DNA of 56,868 bases from Arcobacter sp. EP1 (GCA_001655195.1 LPNY01000209.1:92772-149639); one strand, 5' to 3'. Shown: positions 25,417 through 34,886, numbered from the stretch's first letter. Notes: generated by a model not told the origin, from the sequence alone. Made by a program: numbers and translations.

Positions 25417-25647
25417 TTATTTAGAAGCAGCTAACTTAGCAACTTTTTCAGATGGCTTAGCACCAACACCTAACCAATAGTTATATCTCTCTTCATCAAG
25501 TTTTAATACTTTTGGCTCAGATACTGGGTTGTAGTATCCGATTGTTTCAATTGAACCTGAATCTCTTCTTTTTCTTGAGTCTGTTACAACGATTCTGTAA
25601 AATGGTTTCTTGTTTCGTCCCATTCTTGTTAATCTAATTACTGTCAT
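25417..25647 (-). CDS. rpsP: 30S ribosomal protein S16
   Basis: Ribosomal protein needed for 30S assembly, 76 residues. Diagnostic start [20 protein letters not shown] and the following [19 protein letters not shown] match S16. The ATG is preceded by AAAAGGAAAAG as ribosome-binding site. It is followed by khpA and rimM. Confidence 0.97.
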   Translation of the reverse strand: MTVIRLTRMGRNKKPFYRIVVTDSRKRRDSGSIETIGYYNPVSEPKVLKLDEERYNYWLGVGAKPSEKVAKLAASK

Positions 25648-25681
25648 ATTCTTTTCCTTTTATTATTTTGTTTTGATAGTA

Positions 25682-25722
25682 TTGAGGTCTAAACTTATTC
25701 ATTAGAAAAGTTTACAACTCAA
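25682..25722 (-). other. Two-step imperfect hairpin between ffh and rpsP
   Basis: TTGAG (25682-25686) pairs with CTCAA (25718-25722), and inside it AAACTT (25691-25696) pairs with AAGTTT (25708-25713), with symmetric four-base internal loops. It lies in the 92-base gap before rpsP and may adjust rpsP expression relative to ffh. Confidence 0.4.
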
Positions 25723-25739
25723 CACTATGAAATATTTAT

Positions 25740-27113
25740 TTACCGAGGTAGTTTAGGCATCCCACCCATTCCACCAGGCATTCCGCCACCTTGCATTTGA
25801 GACATCATATTTTGAAGTCCTTTCATGCCACCCTTACTTGAAAGTTTTTTTGCCATTTTTGAAGCATTTTTAAACTGTTTCAAAATTTTATTAACTTGAA
25901 CTTCTGTTAAACCTGATCCCTTTGCAATTCTTTTCTTTCTACTTGGATTAATTAGTGTTGGAGTTTCTCTCTCTTTAACTGTCATTGAACCAATCATCGC
26001 CTTAATTCGCTTAATCTCATCAGAGTTTTCAAAGTCCATATCTTTGATTTGTCCTGCCATTTGATTAAGTCCGGGAATCATTCCTAAGATTGACTTCATA
26101 CTACCTAGCTTACTCATCATTGAGAGTTGATCTAAAAAGTCATTAAAGTTAAACTCACCTTTTTTAATCTTTTTAGCCACATTTTTAGCAGTTTTTTCAT
26201 CTATTACAGCTGCTGTTTTTTCTGCAAGTCCTTCAATATCCCCTGCACCCATAAGTCGAGATACAATTCTATCTGGAATAAATACTTCTAAGTCTGGCAT
26301 TTTTTCACCAAGACCAATAAATCTTAAAGGAACACCAACTTGATGAGCAATAGAAATAGCAACCCCACCTTTAGTATCACCATCGTATTTCGAAAGTAAT
26401 ACCCCATCAATTCCAATTTGTTCTTTAAATGAAGTTGCTGTTCGTGTTGCATCGTGCCCAGTTAATGAATCGGCTACATAAAAAATCTCATCAGGGTTAA
26501 CCGCTTTTTTAACATCTGCTAATTGTTGCATCAACTCTTCATCTATTGCTAATCGACCTGCAGTATCAACTAATAAAACATCATAATGCTCATCGGCTGC
26601 TTTTTTCTTTGCACCTTGTACAATTTTTACAGGATTTTCTTCATTATCATCAAAGTATAAATCAACTTCAATTTGTTCACAAATTTGTTTAAGTTGCTCA
26701 ACTGCTGCTAAACGCTGTAAATCCGCTGCGGCAATTAATACTTTTTTCTTTCGTAGTTTCAAGTAACTTGCTAATTTACCTGTGGTAGTTGTCTTACCAG
26801 ACCCTTGAAGTCCAGTCATTAAAATTGTTGTAGGAGGAGTGTTAGAGAATACGAAACCTTGGTTTCCGTTTGTAGTTAAAATGTCAGTTAAAGCTTCTTG
26901 AAGTGCCTTTAAAAAAGACTCTTGCCCAATACCTAACTCTTTGGTTCTTAGTTCAACAGCAGTTACAAGCTCTTTTGTTGTCTTATGATGAACATCTGCT
27001 TTTAACAGTGATTTTTTTAATTCCGTTGTTGCTTTTTTTAATGACGCGGCATCATCTTTAAATCTAATTTTATTGACAGCATTTTTTATCGAACCGGTTA
27101 ATACATCAAACAA
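25740..27113 (-). CDS. ffh: Signal recognition particle protein Ffh
   Basis: SRP54-type GTPase that targets membrane proteins to the Sec translocon with FtsY and 4.5S RNA. The 457-residue protein has an N domain (1-90), a G domain with P-loop TGLQGSGKTTT at 100-110, DTAGRLAID near 189-197, and TKGGVAISI, and an M domain ending in a Met/Gly-rich tail (MSQMQGGGMPGGMGGM) that contacts signal sequence and RNA. It heads the unit that includes rpsP, khpA and rimM. Confidence 0.97.
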   Translation of the reverse strand: MFDVLTGSIKNAVNKIRFKDDAASLKKATTELKKSLLKADVHHKTTKELVTAVELRTKELGIGQESFLKALQEALTDILTTNGNQGFVFSNTPPTTILMTGLQGSGKTTTTGKLASYLKLRKKKVLIAAADLQRLAAVEQLKQICEQIEVDLYFDDNEENPVKIVQGAKKKAADEHYDVLLVDTAGRLAIDEELMQQLADVKKAVNPDEIFYVADSLTGHDATRTATSFKEQIGIDGVLLSKYDGDTKGGVAISIAHQVGVPLRFIGLGEKMPDLEVFIPDRIVSRLMGAGDIEGLAEKTAAVIDEKTAKNVAKKIKKGEFNFNDFLDQLSMMSKLGSMKSILGMIPGLNQMAGQIKDMDFENSDEIKRIKAMIGSMTVKERETPTLINPSRKKRIAKGSGLTEVQVNKILKQFKNASKMAKKLSSKGGMKGLQNMMSQMQGGGMPGGMGGMPKLPR

Positions 27114-27167
27114 ACTTCACTCTCCATATTTATAAAGTTCGCAATAGTACATAAAATATTCTTTATT

Positions 27168-27191
27168 TAAGTTTAAACAGTGTCAAAATTA
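27168..27191 (-). promoter_or_regulatory. Possible promoter of ffh
   Basis: TTGACA occurs on the minus strand at about 27191-27186 in the 172-base gap upstream of ffh. A -10 at correct spacing is poor (AAGAAT), so this is a weak call. Confidence 0.3.
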
Positions 27192-27219
27192 AGTTTAATT
27201 TAATTTATTAGAATTTTTC

Positions 27220-27262
27220 AAAAATGACAAAAAGCCCAAAAAATGGGATATTTATCATTTTT
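27220..27262 (-). terminator. Terminator of the purE-to-rluA unit
   Basis: A nested hairpin on the minus strand: outer arms AAAAATGA and TCATTTTT, inner stem CCCA/TGGG followed by CTTTTTG. The position, about 24 bases after the rluA stop and before the ffh promoter region, fits a rho-independent terminator. Confidence 0.6.
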
Positions 27263-27285
27263 TTATTTTTTAAGTAGCTTAAAGT

Positions 27286-28038
27286 TTAGTTAAGTCCAAA
27301 TACTCTGAACTCTTTTGGCTCTTTAGATTCAAAATCGTAATCAAATATCTTCGTTCGTTTTGAATGCAACAGTACTCGAGTAACATTTGAAGAGGGTTTT
27401 CCATAGACACTATCACCAATAATTGGATACCCAGCTGAGTTTAAATGAACTCTAATTTGATGGGTACGTCCAGTATCAATGATAACTTTTACTTTTGATT
27501 TATTCCCTTCTACAAACATAGGGTAAATCGTTGATTTTGCAGGTTTACCATTTTTTGAATCAACTTTTGATCTAGCACTTCCTTTTCTATCACGTGTTGT
27601 CAAAATTGGTTTATCAATCTCAATTTCATCAATTACCTTTCCTTCAACAACGGCAACATACTCTTTATAGACTCTATTGTGCTTAAACTCTTTAATTGCT
27701 TTTGATTGAAAAGCTTCATTTTTAGCAAATAACATCACACCACTTGTCTCTTTATCTAAACGGTTCAGTAAAAAGTAGTCAGGGAATTTTCTTGAAATTT
27801 CATCTGCTGTTAAAAAAGCAGGTTTATCAACCGCAACAATATCCTCATCTTGAAATATCATACGTATTGGTTCAACATCTTTAACATTAAATTTTGTATT
27901 TGTTTTGATTTCACCTCGAGCAATACTAACTTTACGCCCACCAACTCGAACTAAACCCTTGTCAATCAACTCTTTGGCTTTACTATTAGAAATATTCTCT
28001 TGTTTAGCTAACAGCTTATAAGCTTTATCATATTCCAT
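27286..28038 (-). CDS. RluA-family pseudouridine synthase
   Basis: The 250-residue enzyme isomerises uridine to pseudouridine in rRNA or tRNA. An S4-like N-terminal segment (about 1-45) is followed by the catalytic domain: VDKPAFLTAD, the active-site motif LNRLDKETSG with catalytic Asp95, then GRTHQIRVHL and GDSVYGK. The usual HRLDxxTSG has Asn in place of His. RluA, RluC and RluD paralogues cannot be separated with confidence. Its start overlaps the waaA end by 11 bases. Confidence 0.88.
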   Translation of the reverse strand: MEYDKAYKLLAKQENISNSKAKELIDKGLVRVGGRKVSIARGEIKTNTKFNVKDVEPIRMIFQDEDIVAVDKPAFLTADEISRKFPDYFLLNRLDKETSGVMLFAKNEAFQSKAIKEFKHNRVYKEYVAVVEGKVIDEIEIDKPILTTRDRKGSARSKVDSKNGKPAKSTIYPMFVEGNKSKVKVIIDTGRTHQIRVHLNSAGYPIIGDSVYGKPSSNVTRVLLHSKRTKIFDYDFESKEPKEFRVFGLN

Positions 28039-29173
28039 TTATTTCCTTTATTATAGGAGTTAAATCGCCAATCTCTTTTAATGACGATTTCTTTAACTCT
28101 TTTATATTTTTCATTATATCTTTTAAATCACTATTTTCGACAATAGTATACTCATTAACACACTCAAAAAGTGGCTTTTGGTTAAAGTAGTGAACCCCTG
28201 AAACCAAAGTACAATTAAAAAAAGCAGGTTCAACGGGGTTATGCCCACCAATTTTTTCAAAAGCTCCACCTAAAATAACTGCATCACTAACAGCATAAAT
28301 ATTATTCAATTCACCCATCTTATCCACTAACACGATTTGACTATCTAAATTTTCAGTTACTGAAAAACGATGGTACGTCAACGACTTTTTCTTGGCAAAA
28401 TCTTCAAGTAAATTATGTACCTTTTCAAAACGTTCTGGGTGCCGTGGAACAATTATAAGTTTTTCAATAGATTCATTATAAGCATCTAAAATTAAACGTT
28501 CTTCATTCTCATGAGTACTTCCAGCCGTTACGACAAAGGCATTAGGTTTTTCATACTCTTTTGTGACAACTGGAAGTTGAGAAAGTTTAATATTTCCAAC
28601 TACTTCAACATTTTTTGCACCTAACTCTTCAAGTCGTTGTTTATCTAGGTGACTTTGTGCAAAAACTTTATCAATATTTTGAAAAATTTTTGAATAAAGC
28701 CATGAAAAACGTTGATACGATTTATAAGATCGATCAGAGATTCGAGCATTTATTAGCAGTGTTTTAGCACCTTTTCTTTTAGCACATAAAAAAAGCATGT
28801 ACCAAAGTTCAGCTTCCATAACCACAAGTAACTTTTGTCTGTTTACCCAAAAAGGCAATAACAATTCATAAGGAAGATACCTTACATTTGAAGTGAGTTT
28901 TTTTGCTTCTTCAAAACCAGTGTTTGTTGTGATACTAATATTTACAACGCCATCAACAGCATCCACAAGAGGTTTTATTGCGCGTGTTTCACCAAAAGAA
29001 CAACAATGGAACCAAACACCCTCTTTTTTAAAAGAGCTATTCTCTTTTAAAAAAAATCGTGCAGGTAAGGCTTCTTTATATTTCTTAGTACGTGATTTAT
29101 AAACGATAAATGGAAGTGCTAGCACATAAAAAACAAGTGCTAGTAGCGTATAAAAAAGAGAAAAGAGGCTCAA
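28028..29173 (-). CDS. waaA: 3-deoxy-D-manno-octulosonic acid (Kdo) transferase WaaA
   Basis: Adds Kdo to lipid A precursor on the inner membrane during lipopolysaccharide synthesis. I set the start at TTG 29173-29171, one base after the stop of the upstream gene, with AAGAGG 6 bases upstream. The product then begins SLFSLFYTLLALVFYVLALP, the usual WaaA membrane anchor; a longer frame to 29221 would overlap the neighbour by 47 bases. Family motifs include WFHCCSFGETRAIKPLV, the VMEAELWYML acceptor-site region, LINARISDRS, GSTHENEE and the GGHNPVEPAFF sugar-nucleotide site. 381 residues is close to the normal length. Confidence 0.92.
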   Translation of the reverse strand: MSLFSLFYTLLALVFYVLALPFIVYKSRTKKYKEALPARFFLKENSSFKKEGVWFHCCSFGETRAIKPLVDAVDGVVNISITTNTGFEEAKKLTSNVRYLPYELLLPFWVNRQKLLVVMEAELWYMLFLCAKRKGAKTLLINARISDRSYKSYQRFSWLYSKIFQNIDKVFAQSHLDKQRLEELGAKNVEVVGNIKLSQLPVVTKEYEKPNAFVVTAGSTHENEERLILDAYNESIEKLIIVPRHPERFEKVHNLLEDFAKKKSLTYHRFSVTENLDSQIVLVDKMGELNNIYAVSDAVILGGAFEKIGGHNPVEPAFFNCTLVSGVHYFNQKPLFECVNEYTIVENSDLKDIMKNIKELKKSSLKEIGDLTPIIKEINGI

Positions 29174-29174
29174 A

Positions 29175-29897
29175 TTATGCCTCTTCTTGAGTCTCTTCTT
29201 CTTTGTAAAGAATTCTTCCACAGTGTGGACAGTTGATAATCTCTTCTGATTTAATTACTTCAGCAAATGTTTGATCACTAATTTTCATAAAACATCCATA
29301 ACATGCTTGTTTCTTAACAGGTACAACGGCTGAGTCTTTTGCCCATCTTCTAATTTTTTCATAGAATGTTAAAATTTTATTATCAAATTTTTCTAAAAGT
29401 TCACTTCGACTTTGATAAACAACATTTCTATTTTTATTAATATCTTCAATAGCATTATCTACAGCAACTTGTAAATCTTTAATCTCATTCTCTTCTGCTG
29501 TTAACTTTTCTTGAAGCTCTTTAAGTTCTTCTTCTTTTGTTTCAGAAATTGTATCTAATCTCATAATTTCTTCATTTGCAAAGGAAATTTGCTCTTTAGC
29601 AATCTCTTCTTCAAGTTGTAATGCTTTTAACTCTTTTTCAGTTTGAACTTGAGAGTTTTTCTTTGCAATATCTTCTAATTTAGTTTTTAATTCCGCTAAA
29701 TGGATATTGTTTTTTGTTCTTTTTGACTTTACATCATCAATTTCTGCATATGTTGTATTGATAGAGTTCTTAATCTCTTCTGCTATTTCAATAAACGTAG
29801 CAAGTTTTGCTTTTTCATTCTCAATTTGTGGCTCAAATGCACTAATTTGACTATCGAACTTAGATAGTTTTACTAAATCTTCTAAATATTTATTCAA
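29175..29897 (-). CDS. flgZ: Coiled-coil zinc-ribbon protein, FlgZ/HP0958 family
   Basis: Two-part protein: a long antiparallel coiled coil (about 1-175) and a C-terminal zinc ribbon with CYGC and CPHC pairs about 26 residues apart. This is the layout of Helicobacter HP0958 (FlgZ), which chaperones RpoN and binds flagellin mRNA. The best start is TTG 29897-29895 with AAGGAG 6 bases upstream, giving NKYLEDLVKLSKFDSQIS, like HP0958; starting at 29927 would overlap the upstream gene by 20 bases. Whether this organism uses RpoN for flagella cannot be judged here, so the exact role is uncertain. Confidence 0.8.
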   Translation of the reverse strand: MNKYLEDLVKLSKFDSQISAFEPQIENEKAKLATFIEIAEEIKNSINTTYAEIDDVKSKRTKNNIHLAELKTKLEDIAKKNSQVQTEKELKALQLEEEIAKEQISFANEEIMRLDTISETKEEELKELQEKLTAEENEIKDLQVAVDNAIEDINKNRNVVYQSRSELLEKFDNKILTFYEKIRRWAKDSAVVPVKKQACYGCFMKISDQTFAEVIKSEEIINCPHCGRILYKEEETQEEA

Positions 29898-29907
29898 CCG
29901 GTTCTCC

Positions 29908-30648
29908 TTACAGACTATTGTACTCAAATGGATTTTTCGAAGCTGATATTATAGCTTTTAATTCATTTTTTTTCAAATATTCTTTAATCAATCCCAAAAC
30001 TAAGGGACTAAAATGTTGTTCACTTTCATAATGTCGTACATCAATTAATGAAATTCCTCTTGCCTTTGCTTCCATAGCATCATGATATTTTATATCACCT
30101 GTTAAAAAACAGTCAGCATCGATTTCACTAATCATTGACATTCCAGCACCAGTAACTAAAGCAACTTTTTTTATCTTATCATTACATTTCACAGTTTTAA
30201 TATAATTCAAATTTAACCTGTTTGCAATATCTTTTGAAAATGATTCAAAATCACAATCAACATTAGCATAACAAACATAATCTTCACTATCAATAATATC
30301 TAACCCTAAAATATCTTTTGCCACATAACGATTTAAATGTGTTCTATCAATATTAGTGTGCATTGAAATCAACACACAATTTTTTTGAATTAACATCTTT
30401 AAAAGTTTTGTTGCATAAGAGTCATAATTTACTGTTCGTAATGGTGAAAAAATTAAAGGATGGTGAGTGATTACTAATGAATTCTCTTCCATGCTTTCAA
30501 GTAATTGCTTATCTAAATCAATACTAATATATACACGCTCTATCTCATCTTCCATACTACCAACAAGAAGTCCTGAGTTATCCCATTTTTCTTGATAATC
30601 AAAAGGTGAAACTTCATTTAAGAAGTTGTATATATTTGCTACTTTCAT
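29908..30648 (-). CDS. NIF3-like dinuclear metal-centre protein (YbgI/DUF34 family)
   Basis: The 246-residue protein is a widely conserved metal-binding hydrolase-like protein of uncertain activity, often called GTP cyclohydrolase I type 2. It shows WDNSGLLVG near 22-30, THHPLIFSP near 60-68 and HTNIDRTHLN near 97-106, where the His and Asp residues bind the two metals, and a C-terminal HYESEQ. It is located between glyQ and flgZ with short spacing or overlap, as in many Campylobacterota. Confidence 0.9.
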   Translation of the reverse strand: MKVANIYNFLNEVSPFDYQEKWDNSGLLVGSMEDEIERVYISIDLDKQLLESMEENSLVITHHPLIFSPLRTVNYDSYATKLLKMLIQKNCVLISMHTNIDRTHLNRYVAKDILGLDIIDSEDYVCYANVDCDFESFSKDIANRLNLNYIKTVKCNDKIKKVALVTGAGMSMISEIDADCFLTGDIKYHDAMEAKARGISLIDVRHYESEQHFSPLVLGLIKEYLKKNELKAIISASKNPFEYNSL

Positions 30649-31529
30649 TAGTATCCTAAACGCTTAAGTCTTTCTTCTTCTTGGTTCTTATACATCACTG
30701 CACACCCTTGTGCTAACTCTCTAACTTTTAAAATATAATTTTGACGTTCTGTCACAGAGATTGCTTTTCTAGCATCTAGTGTATTAAAGGCATGAGAAGC
30801 TATCATACATTGATCATATGCTGGCAATGGAAGCTCTGCTTCTAAACACTTCTTACACTCATTAAATGCGTCATCGAAATGAGCAAATAACATCTTCGTA
30901 TTGGCAACTTCAAAATTATATTTTGAAAATTGAAACTCACTCTCTTTGTGAATATCTTTATAGGTTGTTACACCATGTTCATTCTCATTCCAAACAATAT
31001 CAAATACAGAATCAACACCTTGTAGATACATCGCTAATCGCTCTGTTCCATAGGTAATCTCAACAGCAACTGGATCACACGGAAGTCCTCCTACTTGCTG
31101 AAAATAAGTAAACTGTGTTACTTCCATTCCATCAAGCCAAACTTCCCATCCTAGTCCCCAAGCTCCTAGCGTTGGCGATTCCCAGTTATCCTCAACAAAT
31201 CGGATATCATGTTTTGAAAGGTCTAATCCTAAGTACTCTAAACTTTGTAAATATAAATCTTGAATATTATCTGGACTTGGTTTGATTAATGCTTGGAATT
31301 GATAGTATGACCCTAGTCTATTCGGGTTTTCTCCATATCTTCCATCAGTTGGTCTTCTACTTGGTGCAACATACGCCACTGACCAAGGTTGTGAATCTAA
31401 ACTTCGTAAAAGTGTTGCAGGATGAAATGTCCCAGCACCAGCTGGAATATCATAAGGTTGTACAATATTACATCCTTGTTCTGCCCAAAATTGTTGTAAT
31501 TTTAATAATAACTGACTAAAGGTAACCAT
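30648..31529 (-). CDS. glyQ: Glycine-tRNA ligase alpha subunit
   Basis: Catalytic alpha subunit of the heterotetrameric glycyl-tRNA synthetase, 293 residues. Signature regions include [20 protein letters not shown] near 13-32, [20 protein letters not shown] near 58-77, and [20 protein letters not shown] near 117-136. The beta subunit gene glyS is not adjacent, so it must be elsewhere, which is usual in Campylobacterota. The stop is one base from the nif3-like start region. Confidence 0.97.
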   Translation of the reverse strand: MVTFSQLLLKLQQFWAEQGCNIVQPYDIPAGAGTFHPATLLRSLDSQPWSVAYVAPSRRPTDGRYGENPNRLGSYYQFQALIKPSPDNIQDLYLQSLEYLGLDLSKHDIRFVEDNWESPTLGAWGLGWEVWLDGMEVTQFTYFQQVGGLPCDPVAVEITYGTERLAMYLQGVDSVFDIVWNENEHGVTTYKDIHKESEFQFSKYNFEVANTKMLFAHFDDAFNECKKCLEAELPLPAYDQCMIASHAFNTLDARKAISVTERQNYILKVRELAQGCAVMYKNQEEERLKRLGY

Positions 31530-31763
31530 CTATTTAATTCCTAATTCTTTATTAATTTTATTTTTATCAAAACCGCAAATCCATCTATTTCCTATAAGTA
31601 CAACAGGAGCACCCTTGCAACCATGCTTTTGGCAATCTTTCAAGGCTTGCTTGTTCTTCGAAACATCGATGAGATTGTATTTGATTTTTTTGTGTTTAAA
31701 ATAAGCTTTAGCTTCGTTGCACCATTTACAGTTTGGTAGGGTAAACAGTGCAACGGGCTTCAT
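31530..31763 (-). CDS. Glutaredoxin-like protein
   Basis: A 77-residue thioredoxin-fold protein with active site CKWC at residues 12-15 and the cis-proline motif GAPVVLIG near 51-58. The glutathione-site residues follow the glutaredoxin pattern only loosely, and the internal pair of Cys in DCQKHGC is unusual. It probably reduces disulfides in the cytoplasm. It overlaps the stop of purE by one base and abuts glyQ. Confidence 0.8.
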   Translation of the reverse strand: MKPVALFTLPNCKWCNEAKAYFKHKKIKYNLIDVSKNKQALKDCQKHGCKGAPVVLIGNRWICGFDKNKINKELGIK

Positions 31764-32257
31764 TAAAGAATAACTTCAATCTCTTTTGAATCAGTTTCAA
31801 CTTTTTTCGCTTGAACGATTCGATCTTCAGTTAATTTAACCGCTAATTCTTTATCACTAATTGCTAAAATTTGCATTGCTAAGTATGCAGCATTAACCGC
31901 ACCACTTCGTCCTAATGCAACAGTACCAACAGGCATTCCAGCAGGCATTTGAACAGTTGATAACATTGCATCCATACCATCCATAGCTCCACCTTTCATT
32001 GGAACTCCAATAACAGGTTTAGTTGTACTAGCAGCAACAGCACCAGCAAGGTGTGCAGCCATTCCAGCAGCAGCAATAAATACAACAGAACCTTTTTCTT
32101 CTGCATCTTTCATATACTGTTTAGTTCTCTCAGGGCTTCGGTGAGCTGAAGAGATAACAATTTCGTACTTAACATTAAATTTTTCAAATGTATCAGCACA
32201 ATGCTTCATAATTTCATAATCTGATTTACTTCCCATTAAAATAGAAACAAAACTCAT
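31763..32257 (-). CDS. purE: N5-carboxyaminoimidazole ribonucleotide mutase PurE
   Basis: Converts N5-CAIR to CAIR in purine synthesis. The 164-residue protein has GSKSD near 9-13, SAHRSPERTKQYM near 37-49, AAAGMAAHLAGAVAA and the GMPVGTVALGRSGAVNAA region. It is the first gene of a leftward unit of seven genes, with its own -10 element and AAGGAT ribosome-binding site. Confidence 0.96.
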   Translation of the reverse strand: MSFVSILMGSKSDYEIMKHCADTFEKFNVKYEIVISSAHRSPERTKQYMKDAEEKGSVVFIAAAGMAAHLAGAVAASTTKPVIGVPMKGGAMDGMDAMLSTVQMPAGMPVGTVALGRSGAVNAAYLAMQILAISDKELAVKLTEDRIVQAKKVETDSKEIEVIL

Positions 32258-32263
32258 TTAATA

Positions 32264-32295
32264 TCCTTTTTATTTTATGTAAAATTCGCATTATA
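32264..32295 (-). promoter_or_regulatory. Promoter and RBS of the purE unit
   Basis: Minus-strand TATAAT at 32295-32290 lies about 33 bases before the purE ATG, touching the last base of the upstream glycosyltransferase gene. AAAAGGAT precedes the start. A -35 would fall inside the upstream gene and is not clear. Confidence 0.55.
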
Positions 32296-33597
32296 TCAAA
32301 TTGTTTCTAATACTTTCATAACCTTTGAAATTTTTACCTTTTTCCAGCTATCAAATTTATATAAAACCAAAGGATCATTTTCAAATTTAAAACGAGAAAA
32401 ATTTTTGCTTTCATCCACAATATTAATCCCTTTTGTCTGTTGATAATAGGCAATTCGTTTATGACTGATATCATCATTAAAGAAAACAACTGTTGGGATA
32501 AAAAATGCATCAGCAATATGATAAGTAGAGGTATCAACAGTAATAATTTTATTCATATGAGAAACAATATAGATAAAATCCTGTATGGTTTTGGAATAAG
32601 GTGTAAGATTAACAAAATGTTCATCTTTGATGTCTGCTATAGGTAACAGTGTTACAACCGTGTAGTTCTCTGCTTTTTTAATAAGTTTTTTCAAAAGTTT
32701 TTGAGCAATCTCTTTTGGCATTGAGCGATGAGGATCTGCTGAAAATGGATGAAAAAGAATAATCTTTTCTCCACGCTCTTTTAACTCTCGTATTTTTTTT
32801 TGTAAATCATTTTTAATTTTAAAATTAGTAATGTCTAAATCATTATATTTGTTTTTATCGGCGATTTTTTTATAGTCCAATCCAAATTTATATAAATAGG
32901 CATCTACATATGAGAGCTCTTTATAAAACTGACTATATCTTACCGAAGAGTTATCAATATAAAAATCATACTCGCACAACTTTTGTAACGATAAAGAGAG
33001 CGGGTAAACATTGCTAATGTACTTTTGGGTTGAAAGTATCACTTTATCCCTACTATAAAATTTATTTTCAGAAGCCTCAATGTACAAATCTAACCGTACT
33101 TTTTCAAAACTATGGGATAAAAACTCATGCAGTAAGTGAATTGCCGTTAAACTAGCTATCATTTCACCTATGTGCTCACCCACATTTCCAATAATTGCCA
33201 ATGAAATCTCATCCTTATCAAAGTCTTTAAGCTGTTCGTGAATATCTATCCACTCCTCATTCAAATAAAAACGTGGATTTTGATTTTCGTAGTGGTTATA
33301 CTCTTTTAGATATTGTGCTTCATGGGTTTTGATATTTCGGTACTCAAAAGCATTGGAGATTCCTAACTCTTTTGGAAAACTTTTTAATGATCTAAATCGT
33401 TTTTCTAAAATAACATGGGTTTTATACTCATCCCCTACTCGATTAAGCACCTCATTGAGACGTTCAAATTCATCATATGTTGTAATATAAACAGAACTAT
33501 GTATTAACTGCGCAGGGTTACGCAGTTTTAAATACTTAACAACCGTTCCATCTGTTGTTTTGACATTGATATTTTCAGAAACTCTAAAAAAAACCAT
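32296..33597 (-). CDS. Glycosyltransferase-like protein (GT9/heptosyltransferase type)
   Basis: The 433-residue protein has a GT-B layout. Residues 1-100 are a poorly conserved N-terminal part; IGNVGEHIGEMIASLTAIHL near 136-155 resembles the first nucleotide-binding loop, and the second half contains IILFHPFSADPHRSMPKEIA near 278-297 and ITVDTSTYHIADAFFIPTVV near 353-372, which are like the ADP-heptose-LPS heptosyltransferase motifs. The acceptor is unknown, either lipopolysaccharide core or another surface glycan. It shares a TAATG stop-start with the upstream U32 gene. Confidence 0.65.
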   Translation of the reverse strand: MVFFRVSENINVKTTDGTVVKYLKLRNPAQLIHSSVYITTYDEFERLNEVLNRVGDEYKTHVILEKRFRSLKSFPKELGISNAFEYRNIKTHEAQYLKEYNHYENQNPRFYLNEEWIDIHEQLKDFDKDEISLAIIGNVGEHIGEMIASLTAIHLLHEFLSHSFEKVRLDLYIEASENKFYSRDKVILSTQKYISNVYPLSLSLQKLCEYDFYIDNSSVRYSQFYKELSYVDAYLYKFGLDYKKIADKNKYNDLDITNFKIKNDLQKKIRELKERGEKIILFHPFSADPHRSMPKEIAQKLLKKLIKKAENYTVVTLLPIADIKDEHFVNLTPYSKTIQDFIYIVSHMNKIITVDTSTYHIADAFFIPTVVFFNDDISHKRIAYYQQTKGINIVDESKNFSRFKFENDPLVLYKFDSWKKVKISKVMKVLETI

Positions 33598-34886
33598 TAG
33601 TTACAGTACGTTTCCTCTTCCTCATTTTCAACTCTAAGCATAGTTAAATAAGGCAGTTTCCCAGGTAACTTTATTTTATTAGTATTACCACTGTGTACTG
33701 ATTCTAACTCTTTACCTGCTTCGGTCAATATTTTCTTAAAAGAGACATAATATTTACCATCTTCTTTTTGATAAATCTTTCCAATATCATTTTCACACTC
33801 TGTGATTTGTGCATTTAAAGGTGCAAAGATTTCAACATCTTCATTCGGATAGGTTTTATACTTACACATAAAATGTTCTTCATCGCTAGTCACTAAACCA
33901 CTCACTTCATAACTTCCCGTTGATAAGGCGTAATCATGATTTTGTGCATCACTTTTATCAAATGGTCGATGAATTAAATAAGCATCGGTAAACCCTCTGT
34001 TTTTTGTTGTATTAAGTTCTCTTTGGTATTTAGTAGCATCAAATTTATTAGCATAAAAATCATCAATAGCATCACGATATGCATGAGCTGTAACCGCTGC
34101 ATAATAAGGTGATTTTGTACGACCTTCAATTTTAACTGAGTCTACAGCTCCTGAAGAGAGAATCTCATCCACGTGAGAAGCTAAATTCATATCTTTTGCA
34201 TTAAAAATATAAGTACCAACACCTGGTTCTTCTTCTAACCTAAAAAGAGTACTATGGTCTTCATTTGCTGCATACAGTGTATACTCAAAACGACAATCAT
34301 TTGCACAACTACCACGATTTGGAACTCGTCCCATTTGAACAGCACTCACTAAACAACGCCCAGAGTAGGCAAAACACATAGAACCATGTACGAAAATCTC
34401 TATTTCCATATCAGGTAAATGTTTTTTAATTTCAATAACATCTTTTAAACTAATTTCGCGAGCTGCAATTATCCGTCGTACGCCCATATCATAAAAGACT
34501 TGCGCATCCAAATAGTTCATAACATTGGCTTGCGTTGATAGATGAATTGGAATATGAGGTACTAAATCCCTACACAGTTTTACCACTCCTGGAGAAGCAA
34601 CAATAAGTGCATCAGGTCCAAGCTCTGCCATATCAAGAATATGTTTTTTCAACAACTCTATTTGAGAGTTAAAAGGGAATCCGTTAATAGTTGCATAGAC
34701 TTTTTTACCCAATGAATGGGCATAATCAATTCCTTCTTTGAAGGTTTCAAAGGTAAACTCTTTTCCACTTCGAATACGTAAACTAAAGTGACTTACTCCT
34801 CCATATACGGCATCTGCCCCATAGGAAAAAGCAATCTTTAACTTTTCTAAGTTTCCTGCTGGTGATAATAGTTCTACTTTATTCAT
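33597..34886 (-). CDS. U32-family protein, TrhP/YegQ-like tRNA hydroxylation factor
   Basis: The 429-residue protein carries the peptidase-U32 signature as EIFVHGSMCFAYSGRCLVS near 164-182 and the Cys cluster RGSCANDC near 192-199, which likely binds an Fe-S centre. Members such as TrhP/YegQ and RlhA are now known as RNA-hydroxylation factors rather than true peptidases; TrhP acts on uridine 34 of tRNA using prephenate-derived chemistry. It begins MNKVELLSPAGNLEKLKIAF, typical of the family. It heads a two-gene unit with the glycosyltransferase-like gene. Confidence 0.85.
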   Translation of the reverse strand: MNKVELLSPAGNLEKLKIAFSYGADAVYGGVSHFSLRIRSGKEFTFETFKEGIDYAHSLGKKVYATINGFPFNSQIELLKKHILDMAELGPDALIVASPGVVKLCRDLVPHIPIHLSTQANVMNYLDAQVFYDMGVRRIIAAREISLKDVIEIKKHLPDMEIEIFVHGSMCFAYSGRCLVSAVQMGRVPNRGSCANDCRFEYTLYAANEDHSTLFRLEEEPGVGTYIFNAKDMNLASHVDEILSSGAVDSVKIEGRTKSPYYAAVTAHAYRDAIDDFYANKFDATKYQRELNTTKNRGFTDAYLIHRPFDKSDAQNHDYALSTGSYEVSGLVTSDEEHFMCKYKTYPNEDVEIFAPLNAQITECENDIGKIYQKEDGKYYVSFKKILTEAGKELESVHSGNTNKIKLPGKLPYLTMLRVENEEEETYCN

